Positions 26,450 to 35,709 of a stretch of 64,000 nt of DNA are shown in pieces. This DNA comes from Endozoicomonas acroporae. Its GTDB lineage: Bacteria; Pseudomonadota; Gammaproteobacteria; Pseudomonadales; Endozoicomonadaceae. The first letter of the stretch is position 1, and every line of letters starts with the position of its first letter. A program made the position numbers and the translations under genes. Where the stretch lies: the NCBI RefSeq assembly GCF_002864045.1, contig NZ_PJPV01000017.1, positions 1 to 64,000 of the forward strand, given 5' to 3'. The notes under the pieces are model-generated. The model was given only the letters and a program-made list of their open reading frames with translations. It did not search any database and had not been told where the DNA came from.

Positions 26450-28447
26450 TTAACCGAGCAGCTCTTCAGCGATTGCCACGATATTGTCAACAGTAAAGCC
26501 AAAGTATGGGAACAGGTCTTCTGCCGGAGCGGACTCACCGTAGGTGGTCATGCCAATAATGCGCCCATCCAGGCCAACGTACTTGTACCAGAAGTCAGCA
26601 GCAGCGGCTTCAATCGCAATACGGGCAGGCACTTCCAGGGGCAGAACGGACTGTTTGTATTCAGCATCCTGGGCATCAAACACATCCGTGGATGGCATGG
26701 AGACCACACGTACTTTATGTCCCTGGGCAGAGAGAGCAGCCTCGGCGTTCATAGCCAGCTCTACTTCTGAGCCGGTAGCCATCAGAATCAGCTCAGGCGT
26801 ACCTTCACACTCTTTCAGGATGTAACCACCCCGTTCAACCAGGGCAATCTGTTCATCGGTTCTGGCCATGCATGGCAGCCCCTGACGGGAGAAGATCAGG
26901 GCACTGGGTCCATCAACACGTTCGATGGCATGTTTCCAGGCGACGGCAGATTCTACTGTGTCACATGGACGCCATGCATTCATGTTCGGTGTCATGCGCA
27001 GGCTGGCGATTTGCTCAATAGGCTGGTGGGTTGGACCATCTTCACCCAGGCCGATGGAGTCGTGGGTGTAGACCAGGATTGAGCGCTGTTTCATCAGCGC
27101 GGCCATACGGACAGCGTTGCAGGCGTATTCCATAAAGACCAGGAAGGTTGCGCCGTAAGGAATGAAACCACCGTGCAGGGCAATACCGCTCATCATGGCG
27201 GTCATGCCGAATTCACGGACGCCGTAAAACAGGTAGTTGCCATCAGCATCGTCACGCTTGATGCCTTTGGAGCCGCTCCACAGGGTCAGGTTGGAGCCCG
27301 CCAGGTCTGCCGAACCACCAAGCAGTTCCGGGAGGATCGGGCCATAAGCGTTCAGGGTGTTCTGGGAGGCCTTACGACTGGCGATCTTCTCACCTTCCTG
27401 TTGGCAGGACTTGATATAAGCCGATGCCTTTTCGGCAAAGTCAGCGGGCAGGTCACCTTTCTGGCGACGGGTAAATTCTGCCGCAAGCTCCGGGTATTGG
27501 GCCTGATAGGCTGCGAACTTTTCATTCCAGGCGTTTTCTTTGGCGGCACCGGCTGCTGTGGCATTCCACTGGTTGTAAATGTCAGCAGGCACTGCAAACG
27601 GTGCGTGTTGCCAGCCGAGACGCTCGCGGGTCAGCTTGATCTCGTCATCGCCTAACGGAGCGCCGTGGCACTCCTCTTTACCGGCTTTGTTGGGTGAACC
27701 AAAGCCGATAATGGTTTTACAGCAGATCAGCGTGGGTTTGTCCTGTTCGGCGCGGGCGGCTTCGATGGCGGCTTTGATCGCTTCAGGGTCGTGACCGTCA
27801 ACCGCCGGAATGACATGCCAGTGGTAAGCTTCAAAGCGCTTGACGGTGTCGTCGGTGAACCAGCCTGCCACTTCACCATCAATGGAGATGCCGTTGTCAT
27901 CGTAAAATGCCACCAGTTTGCCCAGGCCCAGGGTGCCCGCCAGGGAGCACACTTCATGGGAGATACCCTCCATCATGCAGCCATCACCCATAAAGACGTA
28001 GGTATGATGGTCAACAATATCGTGGCCAGGCTTGTTGAACTGAGCGGCCAGTGCCTTCTCGGCGGCGGCCATGCCAACGGCATTGGCGATGCCCTGGCCC
28101 AGGGGACCGGTGGTGGTTTCAATGCCCGGTGCATAACCATACTCGGGATGGCCTGCCGTTTTGGAGTGCAGCTGACGGAAGTTTTTCAGGTCATCAATAC
28201 CCAGATCGTACCCGGTCAGGTGCAGCAGGGAATAGATCAGCATGGAACCATGGCCATTGGACAACACAAAGCGGTCACGATCCAACCACTCTGGATTGGC
28301 GGGGTTGTGATTCAAATAGTCGCGCCACAGCACTTCAGCAATATCAGCCATCCCCATGGGGGCACCGGGATGACCGGATTTGGCTTTTTGTACGGCGTCC
28401 ATGCTGAGGGCACGAATGGCATTGGCAAGCTCACGACGTGAGGACAT
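26450..28447 (-). CDS. tkt: Transketolase
   Basis: The 665-residue ThDP enzyme of the pentose phosphate pathway has [43 protein letters not shown], the ThDP site [13 protein letters not shown] with [47 protein letters not shown] and SRQGLP. Length equals E. coli TktA (663). ATG 28447 with AGGAG upstream fits the family start; an ATG 25 codons earlier is in frame but lacks homology. In related bacteria tkt precedes epd-pgk; here it lies 15 kb upstream on the same strand, separated by the polyamine island and accessory genes. Confidence 0.98.
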   Translation of the reverse strand: MSSRRELANAIRALSMDAVQKAKSGHPGAPMGMADIAEVLWRDYLNHNPANPEWLDRDRFVLSNGHGSMLIYSLLHLTGYDLGIDDLKNFRQLHSKTAGHPEYGYAPGIETTTGPLGQGIANAVGMAAAEKALAAQFNKPGHDIVDHHTYVFMGDGCMMEGISHEVCSLAGTLGLGKLVAFYDDNGISIDGEVAGWFTDDTVKRFEAYHWHVIPAVDGHDPEAIKAAIEAARAEQDKPTLICCKTIIGFGSPNKAGKEECHGAPLGDDEIKLTRERLGWQHAPFAVPADIYNQWNATAAGAAKENAWNEKFAAYQAQYPELAAEFTRRQKGDLPADFAEKASAYIKSCQQEGEKIASRKASQNTLNAYGPILPELLGGSADLAGSNLTLWSGSKGIKRDDADGNYLFYGVREFGMTAMMSGIALHGGFIPYGATFLVFMEYACNAVRMAALMKQRSILVYTHDSIGLGEDGPTHQPIEQIASLRMTPNMNAWRPCDTVESAVAWKHAIERVDGPSALIFSRQGLPCMARTDEQIALVERGGYILKECEGTPELILMATGSEVELAMNAEAALSAQGHKVRVVSMPSTDVFDAQDAEYKQSVLPLEVPARIAIEAAAADFWYKYVGLDGRIIGMTTYGESAPAEDLFPYFGFTVDNIVAIAEELLG

Positions 28448-28704
28448 GGGAATCTTTGCTCCTGGGAATCCAGTCTGGTTAAATTCGCGCGCTAGTTTAG
28501 CGAAACCGACAGCATTCTTCATCCATATTGGTTTACTGACTAGATGCAGAGAAATAATCTGCTATTGCTTTCTGTGAGATTGAAAACAACAGGCGAGATG
28601 GAAAACAAGGCAGGCCTATTATTGAAGTGATTGAAACGCTGAACTATCACCGTTGCGTGGTGTCACATCTGCACGTTTTTTGTACGTTAAATTCCGGAGG
28701 CTTT

Positions 28705-29133
28705 ATGAGCCCCTTAACTGGTACCCAACCGCTCCCCAAGGATAGTTTTACCACGCCAGAATCAAAGAAGGAGAAAGCTGTCGATAAGAGAGCCATGTCG
28801 ATAGAGTCAAAGCAATCTTTGCCACAGAGTAACCAGAGAGCACTGTCAGATTACAATATCAAGGTTGACGGTAAAAAACATGCCAAAACTGCTGGTGAAG
28901 AAGGAAAAATGCATGACGAATACTGTACAAAATGCCTGATGGCTGCTGACCAGCAGAATAACTCCAATACCTATGTCAGTAAACAGGAAGTGCTGCATGA
29001 CTACCGTCAGGATGGCATCTGGTCCTGGGGTCTGAATGGCGTGAACATTGCCGGTTATCCTCAGTGTCCTGTGCCTGGTTGTGCAGGCCATATTCCGGAA
29101 GGAGCAATGCTGATCGGTAAGCACTGGAAATAA
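28705..29133 (+). CDS. Small unknown protein with paired-Cys (zinc-ribbon-like) C-terminus
   Basis: The 142-residue product starts at ATG 28705 behind CCGGAGG. The first 70 residues are polar and disordered (PLPKDSFTTPESKKEKAVDK). The rest carries EYCTKCLMA (about residue 73), then CPVPGCAGHIPEGA near the end, giving four cysteines in two knuckles plus several His. A metal-binding fold is likely; no family was recognised. It is short, alone and between tkt and the nucleotide translocase, so an effector or a regulator are equally open. The frame extends 26 codons upstream but without a ribosome site. Confidence 0.6.
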   Translation: MSPLTGTQPLPKDSFTTPESKKEKAVDKRAMSIESKQSLPQSNQRALSDYNIKVDGKKHAKTAGEEGKMHDEYCTKCLMAADQQNNSNTYVSKQEVLHDYRQDGIWSWGLNGVNIAGYPQCPVPGCAGHIPEGAMLIGKHWK

Positions 29134-29166
29134 AGACGGGCTTCACAATCCAGGCATAAGTTGGTC

Positions 29167-29189
29167 AGTCTATTCTCGGTCAGCCTCCC
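29167..29189 (-). repeat. Recurrent 3'-end element, coding copy
   Basis: On the minus strand GGGAGGCTGACCGAGAATAG encodes the tail EADRE and the stop of the ATP/ADP translocase gene. It closely matches 2623-2645 and 60945-60966, which are non-coding. Confidence 0.7.
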
Positions 29190-30627
29190 AGGGTTCTGTT
29201 CGCTCATGGTAATGTCTGCCCAAATGCTTGATGGCGATCAGCCATAGGGCAATGGCCAGTATAAAAGCCCCTGCCAGCCAGGACATGGCAAGGCTGAGGG
29301 AGCCAAAAAGGGTAATCAAAATCTGTTGAAAAAAAGAGCTGCCTGACTTGCCAACCCGACTCACCACTAACTCAATAGCTGCTTTTCCCTTGTACTTTCG
29401 CTCAGCATCAAGAGGTATGAAAGTGATCTCTTTGGTGGCATCAAACAGCGTATATTTTGCCGATTTGCCGAGGGCATGGCAGTACATGCCGATCTGCAAG
29501 CCGATCATGGTCAGATCCATATAACAAATACCGAAAAAGCTGACCTGTGATTTCTGATACATGGCCAGGAGAAAAAAAGGCAGGGCCGTGGCTGTCAGAA
29601 TGATAGGGGTTGCAAAAGCTGCTGCCCACCAGCTGATCTTCAGCAGGGCTGGCGTTAGCAGACCACAGATCAGACTGCCTATGCCGCTGATCATGGCCAC
29701 CTTGCCCATAAACATCGAGTAGTCTGCCTCACAGGGATACAGCTGCACCAGCTGGCTTTTCCAGGCCAGCTCAACCATGTTAATGGCGATGCAATAAGCC
29801 AGCATAACCAGCGCAATGCTGGCCAGGTACGGGCAGCGCAACAGGTATCGTGCGCTGGCCAGCAACGGCAGGTTGGTTGGGGTGTGTGTCTTCTGGCGGG
29901 TGGGATCTGTGAGGTTTTTCGAAGTTAAGTGGCAGCAGTATTCATTGAGCAGCAGAATCAACAGCCCGAAAAGCACGAACAGAAGTGATAAGATCTCCAG
30001 GCTCTCCTGCCAGCCTGAATCCGGGGCCATAACTCCCCTGGAAACGCAGTAGTAAAGCATAGGGCCGGAAATAATGGATGCGCTGCTGCCGATCATGGTG
30101 ATCAGGGGATATTGCCGGGTGGCACTCTGGGCATTGTGGAAATCATTGACGGCTGTCCAGAAGAGGGTGCAGATCACCGCCGATCCCCAGAGTTCTGCCA
30201 CGGCAAAGAACAGCGTCAGGGGCCAGTAATAGACCATGCCGACAATAAATTGCAGGTTTTCATGGATGAATGGGGACAGCAGAGCAAGCGCTGCGGTGGG
30301 GGCGAAAGACTCCAGGTTTGGATAAATAACCATGGAAAACAACGGCATCCAGATCAGAAAAGGGATTAATGCAACGACAAACAGGGTACGTTTACTGAGT
30401 CGGTTAGCCAGAAAGCTGTAGGTGATTAAAAAGATAAAAGCGACAGGCATGACAACCATCAACTTGATGAAGGGAATGGCTTCCGCACCAAGCCGGGTAA
30501 TGAGCAGCGACTCTTTCAGGTTCCAGAGTATGTCAAAGTTGAAGGTGCAACAGGACAGCATGGCAATTTGCAGATAAAGCATCGAATTTGAATTACCAGC
30601 AACGTTTCTGGATGAATTTTTAGTCAT
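29170..30627 (-). CDS. ATP/ADP translocase (NTT/TLC family nucleotide transporter)
   Basis: The 485-residue membrane protein has about eleven or twelve helices and the conserved blocks of the TLC nucleotide transporter family. These are FDILWNLKESLLITRLGAEAIPFIKLMVVMP and FLANRLSKRTLF near the N-terminus, VAELWGSAVICTLFW, INMVELAWKSQLVQLYP, YSMFMGKVAMISG, AKYTLFDATKEITFIPLD and YKGKAAIELVVSRVGKSGSSFFQQ. Rickettsia Tlc and Chlamydia Npt1 are about 500-530 residues. Such carriers exchange bacterial ADP for host ATP or import nucleotides. They are typical of obligate intracellular bacteria and plastids. Whether this one exchanges ATP/ADP or imports other nucleotides cannot be told. The tail EADRE comes from the recurrent 3' element. 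Confidence 0.9.
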   Translation of the reverse strand: MTKNSSRNVAGNSNSMLYLQIAMLSCCTFNFDILWNLKESLLITRLGAEAIPFIKLMVVMPVAFIFLITYSFLANRLSKRTLFVVALIPFLIWMPLFSMVIYPNLESFAPTAALALLSPFIHENLQFIVGMVYYWPLTLFFAVAELWGSAVICTLFWTAVNDFHNAQSATRQYPLITMIGSSASIISGPMLYYCVSRGVMAPDSGWQESLEILSLLFVLFGLLILLLNEYCCHLTSKNLTDPTRQKTHTPTNLPLLASARYLLRCPYLASIALVMLAYCIAINMVELAWKSQLVQLYPCEADYSMFMGKVAMISGIGSLICGLLTPALLKISWWAAAFATPIILTATALPFFLLAMYQKSQVSFFGICYMDLTMIGLQIGMYCHALGKSAKYTLFDATKEITFIPLDAERKYKGKAAIELVVSRVGKSGSSFFQQILITLFGSLSLAMSWLAGAFILAIALWLIAIKHLGRHYHERTEPWEADRE

Positions 30628-30754
30628 ATACAGCGTGTTTCCTACCTCCCGTTATTGCTTCCAGATACTGATGCTCAGCAGGCTATTGTCATTCAGGCGC
30701 AGAAAGTGCTGGATAAATATAGTGCAGAGATTGGATTTCTTGTGTCTATTGATT

Positions 30755-30778
30755 GTATATAAAAATATTTTGATATAG
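30755..30778 (+). promoter_or_regulatory. Operator-like palindrome upstream of the ArsR-methyltransferase/metK unit
   Basis: GTATATAAA-N6-TTGATATAG has the same right arm and 6-bp spacer as the perfect palindrome before ahcY (33200-33223); the left arm matches 7 of 9. It lies 90 bp before the regulator start in the divergent promoter region with the translocase gene. Confidence 0.6.
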
Positions 30779-30867
30779 ATTTTGGCTCTTGCTAAACTTC
30801 CCCCTTCGAATATCCCGGTAAATGAGTCAATGATTTACTGTGCTTAAGTGATTGGAAAGGATGACGT

Positions 30868-31830
30868 GTGTTGACGGATGCTTTTGAGCAGCTGGCCTCG
30901 GTGAGCAAAGCCAGTGGCGATGTTCTGAGATTACAGATTCTGAGGGTCTTGAGCACAGAGTCTCTCGGTGTGCTGGAGCTGAGCGGTGTGTTTGCCATGC
31001 GTCAGCCAGCCATGAGCCATCATTTGAAGGTTTTGTCTCAGGCCGGGTTAGTCTCAACCCGCAAAGAAGGCAACACGGTTTTCTACCGTCGGGCCCTGCC
31101 CACATCGGCAGGTCATCTTGAAGGGGTAGTCCGCTCATTGTTTCAGGCGGTGGATGGTATACCGCTACCTCATGATCTTGCCGAACAGCTTCAGGCCATT
31201 CGCCTGCAGCGGGCGGAACTGTCCCAGGCATTTTTTGCCCGCAATAGCGAAGAATTCCGTCAGCACCAGGAGCTGATTGCCGAGCACCAGCTCTACGCTG
31301 AAACGGTGGCAGACCTTATTGAGACTACCGATTTTCCTGAACAGAGCCTGGCCCTTGAGCTTGGTCCCGGTGAGGGAAACTTTCTGCCAATACTCGCCTC
31401 TGTGTTCAAGCTGGTTTACGCACTGGATAACTCGGAAAAAATGCTGAGTTACTCCCGGGCGCTGGCCAAACAGCAAGGCATTGGCAATGTCACTTTTGTT
31501 CATGGCGAGATCCAGTCACTGAGCAACATGACCAGCGCCTTTGACTGTATCGTCATCAATATGGTGCTGCATCATGTGCCCAGCCCGGCGGACATCTTTA
31601 ACTGGTCTTCCCGACTATTGAAGCCCGGTGGTAGCCTGTTTATCAGTGAACTCAGCCATCATGATCAGGACTGGGTTCGGGAGTCCTGTGGTGATCTGTG
31701 GCTTGGTTTCAGTGCCGGTGAGTTGGCTCAATGGGCGGATAAAGCAGGATTAATCAGCGGTGAATCCCAGTATCTGGGGTTACGCAATGGTTTTCAGATC
31801 CAGGTTCGACGTTTCTTCCTTGCCGGATAA
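30868..31830 (+). CDS. ArsR-family regulator fused to a SAM-dependent methyltransferase domain
   Basis: The 320-residue product has an N-terminal winged helix (about 10-80: LRLQILRVLSTESLGVLELS, then MRQPAMSHHLKVLSQAGLVSTRKEGNTVFYRRAL). A class I methyltransferase domain follows (about 150-300: ALELGPGEGNFLPIL, YALDNSEKMLSYS, CIVINMVLHHVPSP, LLKPGGSLFISELSHHD). It lies directly before metK. ArsR-type regulators of the methyl cycle in Proteobacteria (SahR and relatives) sense S-adenosylhomocysteine; the methyltransferase fold is a plausible SAH/SAM sensor. Two similar palindromes in this window are candidate operators. The start is GTG 30868 or the adjacent TTG, after GGAAAGGA. Confidence 0.85.
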   Translation: MLTDAFEQLASVSKASGDVLRLQILRVLSTESLGVLELSGVFAMRQPAMSHHLKVLSQAGLVSTRKEGNTVFYRRALPTSAGHLEGVVRSLFQAVDGIPLPHDLAEQLQAIRLQRAELSQAFFARNSEEFRQHQELIAEHQLYAETVADLIETTDFPEQSLALELGPGEGNFLPILASVFKLVYALDNSEKMLSYSRALAKQQGIGNVTFVHGEIQSLSNMTSAFDCIVINMVLHHVPSPADIFNWSSRLLKPGGSLFISELSHHDQDWVRESCGDLWLGFSAGELAQWADKAGLISGESQYLGLRNGFQIQVRRFFLAG

Positions 31831-31927
31831 ACGATGACCTGGTTAACGCCTCAATTGAACGTTATGAACAGATGGTTTCATGGAATCAAAGAGGCGCACT
31901 CAATTTTTTCAAGAGGGTAAAACGGCT

Positions 31928-33091
31928 ATGTCTGAGTATTCGCTATTCACATCGGAGTCGGTATCTGAAGGGCATCCAGACAAAATTGCTGACCAGATTT
32001 CTGATGCTATTCTGGACGCCATCATCAAGGATGACCCGGAAGCACGGGTTGCGGTAGAAACCATGGTGAAAACCGGCATGGTGATTGTTGCCGGTGAAGT
32101 GCGCACCACAACCTATGTTGATATTGAAGAGCTGGTTCGTAATGTCGTTACCAGCATTGGCTATAACCATGGAGACCTGGGCTTCGATGGTGAGTGCGTT
32201 GCGGTTCTGAATGCCATTGGCAAGCAGTCTCCGGACATTGCCGTTGGTGTTGATGAAACCGACGAACACGAACAGGGCGCTGGTGATCAGGGCCTGATGT
32301 TTGGATATGCTACCAATGAAACACCGGTGCTGATGCCTGCCCCTATTTACTATGCCCATGAGCTGGTTAAGCGCCAGGCGCAGTTGCGCAAGAATGGTGT
32401 GTTACCCTGGTTGCGTCCTGACGCCAAGAGTCAGGTAACCATGCGTTACGACCAAAATGGTAAGGTGCAGAGTGTCGATGCCGTTGTGCTTTCTACTCAG
32501 CACTCTCCGGATGTCTCTCTGGATGAAATTCGTCGTGAAGTGCTGGAGCAGATTATCAAGCCTGTATTCCCGGAAGGCTGGCTCCATGAAGACACCAAAT
32601 ACCACATTAACCCGACGGGTATATTTGTGATTGGCGGGCCTGTTGGTGACTGCGGTCTGACCGGACGCAAGATTATTGTTGATACCTACGGTGGCATGGC
32701 CCGTCATGGCGGTGGTGCCTTCTCCGGTAAGGATCCATCCAAGGTTGACCGTTCTGCCGCCTACGCCGGCCGTTATGTTGCCAAGAACATTGTTGCTGCC
32801 GGTTTGGCGGATCGTTGTGAAATTCAGGTGTCCTACGCCATTGGTGTTTCTGAGCCTACCTCGATTTCCATTAACACGTTTGGCACCGGTAAAGTGTCCG
32901 ATGAGCGTATCGTTGAACTGGTTCGTGAGTATTTTGATCTGCGTGCCGGTGGACTGGTGAAGATGCTGGATCTCAAGCGTCCAATCTATCAGTCCACGGC
33001 AGCCTATGGCCACTTTGGCCGGGAAGAGGCCGAGTTCACCTGGGAGCGCACCGATAAAGCGGAACAGCTTCGCAAGGCAGCAGGTCTTTAA
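31928..33091 (+). CDS. metK: S-adenosylmethionine synthetase
   Basis: The 387-residue product makes AdoMet from methionine and ATP. It shows [25 protein letters not shown], the [12 protein letters not shown] loop, [31 protein letters not shown] and [19 protein letters not shown], all family signatures (E. coli 384). ATG 31928 is chosen at the family start ([12 protein letters not shown]), with GAGGG upstream; a longer in-frame start at 31880 adds 16 unrelated residues. It is 97 bp after the regulator gene and ends in an intrinsic terminator. AdoMet feeds both the methyl cycle and SpeD. Confidence 0.98.
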   Translation: MSEYSLFTSESVSEGHPDKIADQISDAILDAIIKDDPEARVAVETMVKTGMVIVAGEVRTTTYVDIEELVRNVVTSIGYNHGDLGFDGECVAVLNAIGKQSPDIAVGVDETDEHEQGAGDQGLMFGYATNETPVLMPAPIYYAHELVKRQAQLRKNGVLPWLRPDAKSQVTMRYDQNGKVQSVDAVVLSTQHSPDVSLDEIRREVLEQIIKPVFPEGWLHEDTKYHINPTGIFVIGGPVGDCGLTGRKIIVDTYGGMARHGGGAFSGKDPSKVDRSAAYAGRYVAKNIVAAGLADRCEIQVSYAIGVSEPTSISINTFGTGKVSDERIVELVREYFDLRAGGLVKMLDLKRPIYQSTAAYGHFGREEAEFTWERTDKAEQLRKAAGL

Positions 33092-33104
33092 TTTTTCCTT
33101 CTTC

Positions 33105-33130
33105 AGGCAGCTGGTTGGCTGCCTTTTTTA
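33105..33130 (+). terminator. Intrinsic terminator after metK
   Basis: AGGCAGC (33105-33111) and GCTGCCT (33118-33124) form a 7-bp stem followed by TTTTT, 13 bp after the metK stop. It separates metK from the ahcY promoter. Confidence 0.85.
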
Positions 33131-33199
33131 CCTGCTTTTCTCAAAACTCTTTCCTTTCCTCTGTATTGTTCAACCTTGCCAATAAAGCGAATGCGGTGT

Positions 33200-33223
33200 C
33201 TATATCAAAGTTTGTTGATATAG
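33200..33223 (+). promoter_or_regulatory. Perfect operator-like palindrome upstream of ahcY
   Basis: CTATATCAA-N6-TTGATATAG, two perfect 9-bp arms with a 6-bp spacer, lies 60 bp before the ahcY start, where a repressor would block the promoter. The same half-site and spacing recur at 30755-30778. Confidence 0.75.
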
Positions 33224-33283
33224 GTTGTTGCCGCTGCTAGACTGCACAATAATTCGGATAATACGCAGAACAGGATACGTTTT

Positions 33284-34699
33284 ATGAGTGCTAACCCTGA
33301 GTTAACTGCTGATTTGCAAAGCGCCACCAAGGGTCCGGACTACCGGGTAGCTGATATTTCCCTGGCGGATTGGGGAAGGCGCGAGATTCAGATTGCCGAA
33401 GGTGAAATGCCGGCACTGATGGCGATCAGAGCCAAATACCGTGATTCTCAGCCGCTGAAAGGCGCAAAGATCATGGGCTGCATTCATATGACCATCCAGA
33501 CTGCGGTACTGATTGAAACGCTGGTAGCGCTTGGTGCTGAGGTACGCTGGTCCTCCTGCAATATCTTCTCTACCCAGGATCACGCCGCCGCCGCCATTGC
33601 CGCAGCGGGCATACCGGTATTTGCCTGGAAGGGTGAGACCGAAGAAGAGTTTTGGTGGTGCATCGAGCAGACGGTCCTCGACGGTGCCGGTGAGCCCTGG
33701 CAAGCCAACATGGTGCTGGACGACGGTGGTGACCTGACACTGCTGTTACACGACAAGTACCCTGCACTGCTGGACAACATTCACGGCATTTCTGAAGAGA
33801 CCACCACCGGGGTTCACCGCCTGCTGGAGATGCTGGAAAAAGGCACCCTGAAAGTACCGGCAATCAATGTTAATGATGCGGTCACCAAAAGTAAGAACGA
33901 CAACAAGTATGGCTGTCGCCACTCTTTGAATGATGCCATCAAGCGGGCCACCGACCATCTGCTGGCGGGCAAGAAAGCGCTGGTGATTGGTTACGGTGAT
34001 GTAGGTAAGGGTTCCGCCGCTTCGCTGCGCCAGGAAGGTATGATTGTCAAGGTTACGGAAGTGGATCCGATCTGTGCCATGCAGGCCTGTATGGATGGTT
34101 TTGAAGTGGTTTCACCCTATATTGATGGTGTTAACGATGGCGCCGACGCTTCTATCAACCGGCAGCTGCTGGCCACCACTGACCTGCTGGTGACCACCAC
34201 GGGTAACGTTCATGTCTGTGACCGGCACATGCTGAAAGCCCTGAAAAATGGCTGTGTGGTTTGTAATATTGGCCATTTTGATACCGAAATAGACACGCAG
34301 TTCATGCGGGACAACTGGACCTGGGAAGAGGTCAAGCCGCAGGTTCACAAGATCGTCCGGGATGATTCTTGCAATGATCACCTGATACTGCTGTCCGAAG
34401 GTCGACTGGTGAACCTGGGCAATGCTACCGGACACCCGTCGCGTATCATGGACGGTTCTTTTGCCAATCAGGTTCTGGCTCAGATTCATCTTTATGAAGC
34501 AGGGTTTGCTGATCTGCCAGCCGATCAAAAATCAGACAAGCTGGCGGTGACCGTACTGCCCAAGAAACTGGATGAAGAAGTCGCTGCCTACATGGTGGAA
34601 GGCTTTGGTGGTGTGATTACCCGGCTGACTCAAGGCCAGGCTGACTACATCAATGTACCTGTTGATGGCCCCTTCAAGAGCGACGATTACAAGTACTAA
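33284..34699 (+). CDS. ahcY: Adenosylhomocysteinase
   Basis: The 471-residue product hydrolyses S-adenosylhomocysteine to adenosine and homocysteine, relieving product inhibition of methyltransferases. Landmarks are [81 protein letters not shown]-like substrate/NAD segment, [19 protein letters not shown] and the C-terminal KSDDYKY. It is of the long bacterial/eukaryotic type with the [11 protein letters not shown] insert. RBS AGGA lies 10 bases before ATG. A perfect palindrome precedes it and metF follows. Confidence 0.98.
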   Translation: MSANPELTADLQSATKGPDYRVADISLADWGRREIQIAEGEMPALMAIRAKYRDSQPLKGAKIMGCIHMTIQTAVLIETLVALGAEVRWSSCNIFSTQDHAAAAIAAAGIPVFAWKGETEEEFWWCIEQTVLDGAGEPWQANMVLDDGGDLTLLLHDKYPALLDNIHGISEETTTGVHRLLEMLEKGTLKVPAINVNDAVTKSKNDNKYGCRHSLNDAIKRATDHLLAGKKALVIGYGDVGKGSAASLRQEGMIVKVTEVDPICAMQACMDGFEVVSPYIDGVNDGADASINRQLLATTDLLVTTTGNVHVCDRHMLKALKNGCVVCNIGHFDTEIDTQFMRDNWTWEEVKPQVHKIVRDDSCNDHLILLSEGRLVNLGNATGHPSRIMDGSFANQVLAQIHLYEAGFADLPADQKSDKLAVTVLPKKLDEEVAAYMVEGFGGVITRLTQGQADYINVPVDGPFKSDDYKY

Positions 34700-34708
34700 A
34701 TGTCTTTT

Positions 34709-34740
34709 TCGCTGGCTGATATCTCTTCACCAGCCAGCGA
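34709..34740 (+). terminator. Hairpin between ahcY and metF
   Basis: TCGCTGGCTG and CAGCCAGCGA form a perfect 10-bp stem with a 12-base loop in the 59-bp ahcY-metF gap. No T-run follows, so it more likely tunes metF expression or mRNA stability than ends transcription. Confidence 0.55.
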
Positions 34741-34758
34741 CCTCTGCTGGTGACTACC

Positions 34759-35619
34759 ATGGCAAATACAATAACCAATAATACTCCTGTCAGCTTTGAG
34801 TTCTTTCCCACTAAAACAGAAGAGGGTGCCCGGAAACTTGAGCAGAATGCCCTCAGCCTGGCCAGATACCAACCGGAATTTTTCTCAGTGACCTACGGTG
34901 CTGGTGGCTCAACACGGGACAGAACCCTTGAAACTGTGCTGTCAACTCAGAACCAGACCCGCATAGCAACCGCTCCTCACCTTTCCTGCGTTGGTGACTC
35001 CCGGGAGCAGATTAAAGAGTTGCTGAATTTTTACCGTGACCAGGGCATTGAGCGTATTGTTGCCCTGAGAGGTGATCTGCCTTCAGGTATGGGACGTGAC
35101 AGTGGTGAACTCCGCTACGCCAATGAGCTGGTGGAGTTTATTCGCACTGAAACCGGGGATCACTTTCATATCGAGGTTGCCGCTTATCCGGAAGTTCATC
35201 CACAGGCACCCAATATGGAAAAGGATCTGGCAAACTTCAAGCGTAAGGTGGATGCCGGTGCGGACTCGGCGATTACCCAATATTTCTTTAATGCAGACAG
35301 TTATTTCTATTTCCTGGAGCGTACGCACTCACTGGGCATTGATCTCCCGGTGGTTCCCGGAATCATGCCGATCACCAACTATAGCCGCCTGGCTCGCTTT
35401 TCCGATGCCTGTGGTGCCGAGATTCCACGATGGATTCGTAAGCAACTGGAAGCCTATGGTGATGATATCAGCAGTATTAAACAGTTTGGTGAAGAGGTGG
35501 TGACCCGGCTCTGTGAGAGGTTACTGCAAGGTGGTGCTCCGGGTTTGCACTTTTATACGCTTAATCAGGCGGCCCCCTGCCAGGGTATCTGCGATAACCT
35601 GGGCATTTTGGCTGATTGA
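34759..35619 (+). CDS. metF: 5,10-methylenetetrahydrofolate reductase
   Basis: The 286-residue FAD enzyme supplies methyl-THF for methionine synthesis. Visible features are VSFEFFPTKTEEGARKL (catalytic Glu), FSVTYGAGGSTRDRTLE, TAPHLSCVG, IVALRGDLPSG, IEVAAYPEVHPQAPN, TQYFFNADSYFYFLER, VPGIMPITNYSRLARFSDACGAEIPRW and a C-terminal LHFYTLNQA. It has the bacterial length without the eukaryotic regulatory domain. ATG 34759 is taken; a GTG three codons upstream is possible and neither has a strong ribosome site. It completes the regulator-metK-ahcY-metF methyl-cycle block. Confidence 0.97.
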   Translation: MANTITNNTPVSFEFFPTKTEEGARKLEQNALSLARYQPEFFSVTYGAGGSTRDRTLETVLSTQNQTRIATAPHLSCVGDSREQIKELLNFYRDQGIERIVALRGDLPSGMGRDSGELRYANELVEFIRTETGDHFHIEVAAYPEVHPQAPNMEKDLANFKRKVDAGADSAITQYFFNADSYFYFLERTHSLGIDLPVVPGIMPITNYSRLARFSDACGAEIPRWIRKQLEAYGDDISSIKQFGEEVVTRLCERLLQGGAPGLHFYTLNQAAPCQGICDNLGILAD

Positions 35620-35627
35620 TGGCAGGA

Positions 35628-35689
35628 GTTATGAGTTGTGAGGGAATTGTGAATGGTATTATTATTCCTGTTCCCCCGTAACTCATAAC
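35628..35689. repeat. Inverted repeat between metF and rsmE
   Basis: GTTATGAGTT (35628-35637) and AACTCATAAC (35680-35689) are perfect 10-bp arms about 42 bp apart. This could be a terminator-like structure or a short degraded repeat; there is no T-run. Confidence 0.55.
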
Positions 35690-35709
35690 TCTCAACCCAG
35701 TGCCCCTCC

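Noticed and set aside
33092-33283. SAH riboswitch before ahcY
   Set aside because: The leader shows a metK terminator and a DNA-type perfect palindrome; the conserved SAH aptamer core was not recognised.
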